A stretch of DNA of 5,015 bases from Clostridia bacterium (GTDB lineage: Bacteria > Bacillota_A > Clostridia > Oscillospirales > CAG-272): positions 1-5,015 of the forward strand of contig JAFUQY010000441.1 in the NCBI GenBank assembly GCA_017472105.1, read 5' to 3'. Of the stretch, positions 1-5,015 are shown one piece after another. The position numbers and the translations under genes were made by a program. Position 1 is the stretch's first letter. Every line of letters begins with the position of its first letter. Under the pieces are notes generated by a model, which made no database searches, was not told the DNA's origin, and worked only from the letters and a program-made list of their open reading frames with translations.

Positions 1-1028
1 AGTCCAAAACCTGCCGCGACTTCGCCTGCGCTCACTGCGTCAGCCATTTCTACGACGTAGGCAAAATGGGGATCGAACACGCGCTTCTTCCCGAACAGGG
101 TATTGTAACGGCCGGAGACTGCATCATCGGCGCAGACAGCCACACCTGTACTTACGGCGCTCTCGGCGCATTCTCCACCGGCGTCGGCTCTACCGATATG
201 GCGGCTGGTATGGCAACCGGTATGGCATGGTTCAAGGTGCCGTCCGCGATCCGGTTCCATCTGAGCGGAAAGCTGCCCGCAAACTGCAGCGGCAAGGATG
301 TAATTCTCACCATTATCGGCATGATCGGTGTGGACGGCGCACTGTACAAGAGCATGGAATTTACAGGAGACGGCGCTCACAGCCTTTCCATGGATGACCG
401 TCTCTGCATCTGCAACATGGCAATCGAGGCAGGCGCCAAGAACGGTATCTTCCCGGTGGATGATGTGACCATGCAGTATCTCACCGGCAGAAGCGAACGT
501 GAACCGGTCGTCTACGAAGCAGACGCCGACGCAGAATATGAAAAGACCATCGAAATTGATCTCTCTGCCATCGTTCCGGTCGTTGCCTGCCCTCATCTTC
601 CCGAAAACACGAAACCTGCCGCCGAACTTCACCACATCAAAGTGGATCAGGTAGTGATCGGTTCCTGTACCAACGGCAGAATGGAAGACATGGAAGCGGC
701 TTACAACATCCTGAACGGCAGGAAGATCGCCGACGGCATCCGCTGTATCATCATTCCCGGCACCATGCAGATTCTGCGTGAATGCGTACAGCGCGGCTGG
801 TACACCGCTTTCATTGACGCGGGCGCTGTGGTATCCACGCCTACCTGTGGTCCCTGCCTCGGCGGATACATGGGAATCCTTGCCGCAGGCGAACGCTGCA
901 TCGCTACCACCAACCGCAACTTTGTCGGAAGAATGGGACACGTGAAGAGCGAAGTGTATCTGGCATCTCCCCATACCGCCGCAGCCAGCGCACTGACCGG
1001 TTACATCACTGAATACAAGGAGGACTGA
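1..1028 (+). CDS. leuC: 3-isopropylmalate dehydratase large subunit (5' partial)
   Basis: Catalytic large subunit of isopropylmalate isomerase, an aconitase-family [4Fe-4S] enzyme. With LeuD it interconverts 2- and 3-isopropylmalate in leucine synthesis in the cytoplasm. The reading frame is open from base 3, and the residues before the first in-frame ATG (base 66) still match the family (RDFA, then [16 protein letters not shown]), so that ATG is internal. About 341 residues are visible; the short clostridial/archaeal-type LeuC is about 420, so roughly 80 N-terminal residues are outside the window. Visible motifs are DSHTCTYG (135-158), GSCTNGR with the first cluster cysteine (codon 666-668), and TCGPC with the other two (846-848, 855-857). 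All three cluster ligands are therefore present. The C-terminal [12 protein letters not shown] segment is normal. The stop TGA (1026-1028) is two bases before leuD, the obligate partner. The related homoaconitase is the main alternative, but the adjacent leuB and ilv genes favour LeuC. Confidence 0.96.
   Translation, partial: SKTCRDFACAHCVSHFYDVGKMGIEHALLPEQGIVTAGDCIIGADSHTCTYGALGAFSTGVGSTDMAAGMATGMAWFKVPSAIRFHLSGKLPANCSGKDVILTIIGMIGVDGALYKSMEFTGDGAHSLSMDDRLCICNMAIEAGAKNGIFPVDDVTMQYLTGRSEREPVVYEADADAEYEKTIEIDLSAIVPVVACPHLPENTKPAAELHHIKVDQVVIGSCTNGRMEDMEAAYNILNGRKIADGIRCIIIPGTMQILRECVQRGWYTAFIDAGAVVSTPTCGPCLGGYMGILAAGERCIATTNRNFVGRMGHVKSEVYLASPHTAAASALTGYITEYKED
1017..1024 (+). promoter_or_regulatory. 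Ribosome binding site of leuD
   Basis: AAGGAGGA lies six bases before the leuD ATG (1031), inside the last codons of leuC. It is an almost perfect Shine-Dalgarno sequence and supports this start. Its position within leuC suggests coupled translation of the two subunits. Confidence 0.85.
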
Positions 1029-1030
1029 AC

Positions 1031-1528
1031 ATGAATACGCAAGGAAAAGTTTTCAAATATCCCGATAATGTGGACACCGACGTAATTATCCCTGCACGGT
1101 ATCTGAATACCCCGGACGCAAACGAACTTGCACTGCACTGCATGGAAGATATCGACACGGAATTCGTGAAAAAGGTAACGAAAGGCGATGTCATGGTGGC
1201 GGGCTGGAACTTCGGATGCGGCTCCTCTCGTGAACACGCACCGCTCGTTATCAAGACCTGCGGCACCGGATGTGTTATTGCCAAGAGCTTTGCAAGAATC
1301 TTCTACCGCAACGCCATCAACATCGGTCTTCCGATCCTGGAATGCGAACAGGCGGCGGAAGAGATCGCGGCAGACGATGAAGTGAAGGTGGATTTCGACA
1401 CCGGCGTGATCACCGACATCACCACGGGAAAAACCTATCAGGCACAGCCGTTCCCGCCGTTTATCCAGAACATCATCCGCTGCGGCGGCCTGCTTGCCTC
1501 GCTGAAGGAGGGTCAGACAAATGAATAA
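1031..1528 (+). CDS. leuD: 3-isopropylmalate dehydratase small subunit
   Basis: Small (swivel-domain) subunit of isopropylmalate isomerase. It closes over the LeuC iron-sulfur site and helps determine substrate specificity. At 165 residues it is the short form typical of Clostridia and archaea, not the roughly 200-residue proteobacterial form, and so matches the short LeuC beside it. The N-terminus has the DTDVIIPARYLNT segment (residues 15-27); its YLNT lies in the loop that separates isopropylmalate isomerases from homoaconitases (YLRT is described for the latter). GCGSSREHAP (62-71) is the conserved active-site motif, followed by SFARIFYRNAINIGLP (86-101). The start is set by the strong AAGGAGGA site. 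The 3' end overlaps leuB by eight bases. A broad-specificity isomerase of the citramalate or homocitrate type cannot be excluded from sequence alone, but the context points to leucine synthesis. Confidence 0.96.
   Translation: MNTQGKVFKYPDNVDTDVIIPARYLNTPDANELALHCMEDIDTEFVKKVTKGDVMVAGWNFGCGSSREHAPLVIKTCGTGCVIAKSFARIFYRNAINIGLPILECEQAAEEIAADDEVKVDFDTGVITDITTGKTYQAQPFPPFIQNIIRCGGLLASLKEGQTNE
1505..1512 (+). promoter_or_regulatory. Ribosome binding site of leuB, inside leuD
   Basis: AAGGAGGG lies eight bases before the leuB ATG at 1521, within the coding end of leuD. It fixes the leuB start even though that start overlaps leuD. The overlap ATGAATAA (1521-1528) holds both the leuB start and the leuD stop, an arrangement favouring translational coupling. 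Confidence 0.85.
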
Positions 1529-2549
1529 GAACATCGCAGTTATCCGCGGTGACGGTATCGGTCCCGAGATTGTGGAACAGGCACTCCGTGTGCTTGATAA
1601 AATCGCCGGACTGTACGGACACACCTTTACATACACCGATGCCGATATGGGCGGCTGCGCCATTGACAAACACGGCGATCCTCTGCCCGAATCCGAACTT
1701 GCAAAGTGCCTCGCTTCCGACAGCGTACTGCTTGGAGCGGTAGGCGGAAACAAATGGAACGATGTCCCCGGGCATATGCGTCCCGAAAAGGGTCTGCTCC
1801 GTCTTCGTGCGGGGATGGGCGTGTATTCCAACAACCGTCCCGCAAAGATCTGGAAACAGCTTGCCGACGCTTCTCCCCTGCGGAAAGAAATTGTGGAAAA
1901 CGGCATCGACTTCATCATCGTTCGTGAGCTGATCGGCGGTATTTATTTCGGCGAACACAAAACCGAAGAAATCGAACGCATCGGCAGAATCGGCTTTGAG
2001 ACCGCACAGAAGCGCAATAAAAAGCTCTGTTCTGTGGAAAAGTCCAATGTTCTCGATTCCAGCCGCCTTTGGAAGAAGGTCATGCACCGTCTTGCCGAAG
2101 AATACCCCGATGTGGAACTCTCCGATATGCTGGTCGATAACTGTGCGATGCAGATCGTGAAAAATCCTGCACAGTTCGATGTAATCGTAACCGAGAATAT
2201 GTTCGGCGACATCCTCTCCGACGAAGCCTCCATGATTACCGGATCGATCGGCATGATTCCGTCTTCCAGTCTCGGTTCGACCACCTGCGGTCTCTATGAG
2301 CCGATCCACGGTTCCGCTCCCGATATCGCGGGACAGGATAAAGCCAACCCCATCGGCACCATTCTCTCCGCTGCCATGATGCTTCGCTACAGCTTTGACA
2401 TGCCCGCAGAAGCAGACGCCATCGAAAACGCCGTTTCCGCATATCTGGATGCAGGATACCGTACGGCTGACATTATGAGCGAAGGCATGACCATTGTGGG
2501 ATGCCGCAGATGCGGTGATCTGATTCTTGAAAATTTACGAAAGGAATAA
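1521..2549 (+). CDS. leuB: 3-isopropylmalate dehydrogenase (short arm region)
   Basis: NAD-dependent oxidative decarboxylase of 3-isopropylmalate, yielding the 2-oxoisocaproate precursor of leucine; a cytoplasmic dimer in this family. It has 342 residues; many bacterial LeuB proteins have about 355-365. GDGIGPE (10-16) marks the N-terminus. Residues equivalent to the substrate arginines are R96, R106 and R135, and E89, L92 and L93 match the positions that recognise the isopropyl group. Catalytic Y142 (GGIYFGE) and K174 are present, as are metal-binding D206, D230 and D234 with the family's spacing. HGSAPDIAG (263-271) is the NAD-binding loop, with D268 suiting NAD over NADP. Oddities: the segment between GIYFGE and EIER is only about four residues, where relatives carry about 18-22, so the intersubunit arm appears missing; and SVEKSNVL replaces the usual SVDKANVL. 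The frame is continuous, with no sign of a frameshift. Tartrate or isocitrate dehydrogenases are less likely given the leu context and leucine-type specificity residues. Confidence 0.96.
   Translation: MNKNIAVIRGDGIGPEIVEQALRVLDKIAGLYGHTFTYTDADMGGCAIDKHGDPLPESELAKCLASDSVLLGAVGGNKWNDVPGHMRPEKGLLRLRAGMGVYSNNRPAKIWKQLADASPLRKEIVENGIDFIIVRELIGGIYFGEHKTEEIERIGRIGFETAQKRNKKLCSVEKSNVLDSSRLWKKVMHRLAEEYPDVELSDMLVDNCAMQIVKNPAQFDVIVTENMFGDILSDEASMITGSIGMIPSSSLGSTTCGLYEPIHGSAPDIAGQDKANPIGTILSAAMMLRYSFDMPAEADAIENAVSAYLDAGYRTADIMSEGMTIVGCRRCGDLILENLRKE
2540..2546 (+). promoter_or_regulatory. Ribosome binding site of ilvB (weaker)
   Basis: AAAGGAA at the very end of leuB lies nine bases before the ilvB ATG (2556). 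It is a shorter match than the leuD and leuB sites. The six-base gap between the leuB stop and the ilvB start suggests that ribosomes finishing leuB help to start ilvB. Confidence 0.65.
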
Positions 2550-2555
2550 CAGAAT

Positions 2556-4223
2556 ATGCTCCTTTCCGGCGCAGATATACTTGTAGAAACTTTACTGGAA
2601 CAGGGCTGTGATACCGTTTTCGGCTATCCGGGCGGACAGATCCTGAACGTATACGACAGCCTTTACAACTATCAGGATAAAATCCATCACATCCTGACCG
2701 CACATGAGCAGGGGGCCGCACATGCCGCCGACGGATATGCCAGAACGACCGGTAAAGTGGGGGTCGTGATCTCCACCTCCGGTCCCGGAGCCACCAACCT
2801 TGTCACCGGTATTGCAACCGCCTATCTGGACTCGATTCCCATGATCGCCATCTGCGGGAATGTTCCAACGACACAGATCGGCACCGACAGCTTTCAGGAG
2901 CTTGACATCACCGGCGTAACCCTTCCCATCACCAAACACAATTATTTCGTCGGCTCGGTGGATGAACTTGCCGATACCGTCCGAGAAGCCTTTGTACTGG
3001 CAAAATCGGGCAGACCGGGCCCTGTACTGATTGATATTCCCAAGGATGTACAGATTGCGAAGTGCGAATATACCCCCGAACCTCCGGTCACAGCGGACGA
3101 ACCCTATGCCGCCAAGGAAGTACGGATTCAGGAAGCGGCAGAACTGATCAATGCAGCAAAACGTCCCTTTGTCTATTTCGGCGGCGGCGTTATTGCTGCA
3201 AATGCACAGGAAGAAATGCTTTCTCTTGCCGAAAAAATTGACGCCCCCATCGGCTGTTCGCTCATGGGACTTTCCGGTGTTCCTACCGACCATCCCAGAT
3301 TCCTCGGCATGCAGGGGATGCACGGACATTATGCCTCCTCCATGGCCATGCACAATGCCGACCTGATCGTGTCACTCGGTGTCCGCTTCAACGACCGTGT
3401 GACCGGAAACCGTTCTAAATTTGCCACGGAAGCGAAGATCGTGCACATCGACGTGGACGGTTCCGAGCTTTCCAAAACAGTCCATGCCGTATGCGGGCTC
3501 AGAGGAGACGTAAAACGGACGCTTGCAGCACTCCTTCCGATGATCGAAGAAGTCCGCAGACCGGAATGGAATGAAAAAATCACGGCACTCCGCGGTGAAG
3601 AAGAAGAATATACGGATCGCAGAGACGGTCTGACCCCGCGGAACGCCATTCTGACCCTGAACCGGTATCTCGGCGAAAACACCGCCGTAGCTACCGACGT
3701 GGGACAGCATCAGATGTGGTCGGCGCAGAATCTCGTTTTCCGTAATCCCCGCAGATTTGTCACCAGCGGCGGCCTCGGCACCATGGGATTTGGCTTCGGT
3801 GCGGCGATCGGCGCGGCTTTCGGTACAGGAGAACGAAGCGTTCTTGTTACGGGCGACGGCAGTTTCGGCATGTGCCTGAACGAACTGGCGACGGCTGTCT
3901 CCTATCATGTTCCCGTAGTGATTCTGATCCTCAACAACGGCGTGCTCGGCATGGTGCGTCAGTGGCAGACATTGGTCTTTGACAAGCATTACTCAAACAC
4001 CGTTCTGGACCGCCAGACAGATTTCCCTGCCTTTGCACGTTCCTTCGGCGCAGACGGGGAAGCGGTTTCCACCGTGGAGGAACTGGATGCGGCGCTTACC
4101 AGAGCATTTGAGGCGAGCGGTCCGTACATCATCGACTGTGCGATCGACAAGGATGAGTTTGTTCTTCCCATGCTGCCCCCCGGAGGAAGCATGGACAATA
4201 TCATAGTAAAGGTGGGTGACTGA
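2556..4223 (+). CDS. ilvB: Acetohydroxyacid synthase (acetolactate synthase) large catalytic subunit
   Basis: Thiamine diphosphate enzyme that condenses pyruvate with pyruvate (valine/leucine branch) or 2-oxobutyrate (isoleucine branch), the first common step of branched-chain synthesis. Its 555 residues are full length. The N-terminal pyrimidine-binding domain (about 1-165) carries FGYPGG (22-27), the catalytic glutamate E51 in AHEQGAAHAADGYAR, and TSGPGATNLVTG (74-85). The central domain (about 190-320) holds GMQGMHGHYA (251-260) and LGVRFNDRVTG (274-284), typical of the FAD-containing anabolic type. The C-terminal domain holds GDGSFGMCLNE (433-443) with the NN at 460-461, which binds ThDP and magnesium. 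QW at 469-470 and MLPPGG (539-544) are usual near the active-site channel. The following ilvN gene and the FAD-region motifs argue for the biosynthetic enzyme rather than catabolic acetolactate synthase. Q28 follows YPGG, where many homologues have Ala. The start fits the family N-terminus (MxLxGAxIL) and the upstream AAAGGAA. Confidence 0.97.
   Translation: MLLSGADILVETLLEQGCDTVFGYPGGQILNVYDSLYNYQDKIHHILTAHEQGAAHAADGYARTTGKVGVVISTSGPGATNLVTGIATAYLDSIPMIAICGNVPTTQIGTDSFQELDITGVTLPITKHNYFVGSVDELADTVREAFVLAKSGRPGPVLIDIPKDVQIAKCEYTPEPPVTADEPYAAKEVRIQEAAELINAAKRPFVYFGGGVIAANAQEEMLSLAEKIDAPIGCSLMGLSGVPTDHPRFLGMQGMHGHYASSMAMHNADLIVSLGVRFNDRVTGNRSKFATEAKIVHIDVDGSELSKTVHAVCGLRGDVKRTLAALLPMIEEVRRPEWNEKITALRGEEEEYTDRRDGLTPRNAILTLNRYLGENTAVATDVGQHQMWSAQNLVFRNPRRFVTSGGLGTMGFGFGAAIGAAFGTGERSVLVTGDGSFGMCLNELATAVSYHVPVVILILNNGVLGMVRQWQTLVFDKHYSNTVLDRQTDFPAFARSFGADGEAVSTVEELDAALTRAFEASGPYIIDCAIDKDEFVLPMLPPGGSMDNIIVKVGD
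4208..4215 (+). promoter_or_regulatory. Ribosome binding site of ilvN (decides the start)
   Basis: AAAGGTGG, continuing into GTGA, lies nine bases before the ATG at 4225. An in-frame GTG at 4216 directly abuts this site with no spacing, so it cannot be served by it. The ATG at 4225 is therefore the start, and the protein begins MNRYTVAVLV, as the family does. Confidence 0.85.
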
Positions 4224-4224
4224 T

Positions 4225-4731
4225 ATGAACCGATATACTGTAGCAGTACTGGTACGGAACCAGTTCGGTGTATTGAACAGAGTAACCAGTATGTTCCGCC
4301 GGCGTCAGTTCAATATCAGTGCGCTGACCGTAAGCGAAACGGAAACAAGCGAATTGTCCCGTATTACCGTTGTTTTTGAGGGAGAAGAAAACAACAAACA
4401 GCAGCTTGTCAATCAGCTGTATAAGCTCCCCGATGTTTGTTCCATCAAGGAACTGGATCCGGATAATTCCGTCAGCTGCGAGCTGCTCCTGATCAAAATG
4501 AAAAACGATCCTGCAACCCGCGAGGAAATCCGTGCAGCCGCAGACGCCTTTGGCGCTGTGACGGTTGACTACGCAAAGGACTATCTTATGTTCCGCCTGT
4601 CCGATGTGACACGACGTATCGACGATTTTATCAATCTGATGCGGGATTATACCATTCTTGAGATTTGCCGCACAGGCAGCGTGTCCCTGGAAAAAGGCGG
4701 GACAACCATTCGTCAGGTTATCAATTTGTAA
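4225..4731 (+). CDS. ilvN: Acetohydroxyacid synthase small regulatory subunit
   Basis: Regulatory subunit that activates IlvB and, in characterised relatives, confers valine feedback inhibition. With the ATG at 4225 it has 168 residues, normal for the family (E. coli IlvH is about 163). The N-terminal ACT domain (about 1-75) shows the signature NQFGVLNRVTSMFRRRQFNI. G15 and N30 align with E. coli IlvH G14 and N29, positions where substitutions relieve valine inhibition, so valine sensitivity is likely (inference). A second ACT-like domain, the acetolactate synthase small-subunit C-terminal domain, covers about 84-157 and ends in the family motif RTGSVSLEKG (149-158). The start is one base after the ilvB stop (TGATATG), a coupling arrangement that suits subunits needed together. 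The name ilvH is equally applicable. A GTG start at 4216 would add three residues but has no spaced ribosome binding site. Confidence 0.96.
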   Translation: MNRYTVAVLVRNQFGVLNRVTSMFRRRQFNISALTVSETETSELSRITVVFEGEENNKQQLVNQLYKLPDVCSIKELDPDNSVSCELLLIKMKNDPATREEIRAAADAFGAVTVDYAKDYLMFRLSDVTRRIDDFINLMRDYTILEICRTGSVSLEKGGTTIRQVINL

Positions 4732-4742
4732 AGAAAGTATAG

Positions 4743-4749
4743 AAAGAGG
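4743..4749 (+). promoter_or_regulatory. Ribosome binding site of ilvC
   Basis: AAAGAGG lies nine bases before the ATG at 4759, inside the 27-base gap after ilvN. This is the longest spacer in the window. It holds this site and no visible hairpin, terminator or promoter. Confidence 0.7.
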
Positions 4750-4758
4750 TATTTCACC

Positions 4759-5015
4759 ATGGCAAGAATTTTTTATCAGCAGGACTGTAATCTTCAGAAG
4801 CTTTCCGGCAAGACCGTTGCGATCATCGGCTACGGCTCCCAGGGTCACGCACACGCACTGAATCTCAAGGATTCCGGCGTAAACGTAGTAGTCGGTCTGT
4901 ACGAAGGCTCCAAGAGCTGGGCAAAGGCGGAAGCGCAGGGTCTGACTGTCATGACCAGTGCAGAAGCTGCAAAGGCTGCGGATATCATCATGATCCTGAT
5001 CAACGACGAAAAGCA
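4759..5015 (+). CDS. ilvC: Ketol-acid reductoisomerase (3' partial)
   Basis: Magnesium-dependent enzyme that isomerises and reduces acetolactate or acetohydroxybutyrate, the products of the preceding IlvBN, to dihydroxyacids. The frame runs off the window: 85 complete codons plus two bases are visible, of about 330-340 expected for the short class I enzyme. The N-terminus [23 protein letters not shown] is typical, and the start is the ATG preceded by AAAGAGG. The Rossmann nucleotide-binding motif is [17 protein letters not shown] (residues 24-40). The cofactor-specificity loop after the second strand reads GLYEGSKSW (46-54). The serines S51 and S53, at positions that usually contact the NADPH 2'-phosphate, are present. 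However, Y48 and E49 sit where many homologues have Arg followed by Pro, Glu or His, so cofactor preference is uncertain. The catalytic and metal-binding C-terminal domain is outside the window. Confidence 0.96.
   Translation, partial: MARIFYQQDCNLQKLSGKTVAIIGYGSQGHAHALNLKDSGVNVVVGLYEGSKSWAKAEAQGLTVMTSAEAAKAADIIMILINDEK

Noticed and set aside
1001..1918. Long reverse-strand open frame (305 codons) across the leuC/leuD/leuB region.
   Set aside because: It lies opposite three genes whose proteins are clearly recognisable. Its translation resembles no family and is rich in Arg, Ser and Cys, as expected from antisense reading of GC-rich codons. There is no ribosome binding site of its own.
1953..1973. 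Frameshift as the cause of the short LeuB.
   Set aside because: The frame is continuous and conserved residues on both sides (GIYFGE and EIER) are in the same frame, so any loss was in whole codons.
1473..2309. Reverse-strand open frame (278 codons) opposite leuB.
   Set aside because: It is the codon-position shadow of leuB (His, Asp, Phe and Gly-rich antisense composition), with no recognisable domain.
2592..3353. Reverse-strand open frame (253 codons) opposite ilvB.
   Set aside because: It is antisense to conserved thiamine-enzyme motifs, its translation has no family resemblance, and it has no start signal.
3372..3989. Reverse-strand open frame (205 codons) opposite the 3' half of ilvB.
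   Set aside because: It is a shadow of the conserved ilvB C-terminal domain, with no domain or ribosome binding site.
4216..4224. GTG start for ilvN at 4216.
   Set aside because: It touches the Shine-Dalgarno sequence with no spacing. The ATG at 4225 has nine-base spacing and gives the family's usual N-terminus.
4732..4758. Possible terminator, attenuator or promoter in the ilvN-ilvC gap.
   Set aside because: Only 27 bases, A-rich, with no inverted repeat or T-run; the ribosome binding site explains it.
4201..4854. Reverse-strand open frame (217 codons) opposite ilvN and the start of ilvC.
   Set aside because: It spans two well-supported forward genes and the junction between them, and its translation is not recognisable.
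4658..4861. Forward open frame (67 codons) bridging ilvN and ilvC in another frame.
   Set aside because: It overlaps both genes out of frame, contains the ilvC ribosome binding site as coding sequence and has no homology signal.

Overview
The window lies inside a branched-chain amino acid biosynthesis operon. All genes are on the + strand, in the order leuC (5' end outside the window), leuD, leuB, ilvB, ilvN, ilvC (3' end outside the window). No RNA gene, mobile element, repeat array, CRISPR or phage feature is visible, and no stretch without a gene exceeds 27 bases. The organism looks like a member of the Clostridia, probably in the Ruminococcaceae/Oscillospiraceae or Lachnospiraceae sphere. 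This rests on the short 'type 2' LeuC/LeuD pair, the sequence style of LeuB and IlvB, strong AAGGAGG-type ribosome binding sites and a moderately high GC content. It is an inference from remembered family sequences, not from a search.

Layout: leuC (1-1028, partial) and leuD (1031-1528) encode the two subunits of isopropylmalate isomerase. leuB (1521-2549) encodes 3-isopropylmalate dehydrogenase. ilvB (2556-4223) and ilvN (4225-4731) encode the catalytic and regulatory subunits of acetohydroxyacid synthase. ilvC (4759-5015, partial) encodes ketol-acid reductoisomerase. The junctions are a 2-base gap, an 8-base overlap, a 6-base gap, a 1-base gap and a 27-base gap. There is no room for internal terminators or attenuators, so one polycistronic mRNA with translational coupling is the natural reading. 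The promoter and any leader lie upstream of the window.

Together, IlvBN and IlvC carry out the first two common steps of valine, isoleucine and leucine synthesis. LeuCD and LeuB carry out the leucine-specific steps from 2-isopropylmalate to the precursor of 2-oxoisocaproate. IlvD (dihydroxyacid dehydratase) and LeuA (isopropylmalate synthase) are needed to complete the pathway and are not in the window.

This is an ordinary, well-known biosynthetic operon and I see no new system. The observation most worth checking is that LeuB, with its catalytic residues intact, lacks about 14-18 residues just after the catalytic tyrosine, where the family normally has the intersubunit arm. Smaller points are an unusual cofactor-loop sequence in IlvC (Tyr-Glu where Arg is common), a Gln at a usually small residue position near the active site of IlvB, and extra cysteines in the visible N-terminal part of LeuC.
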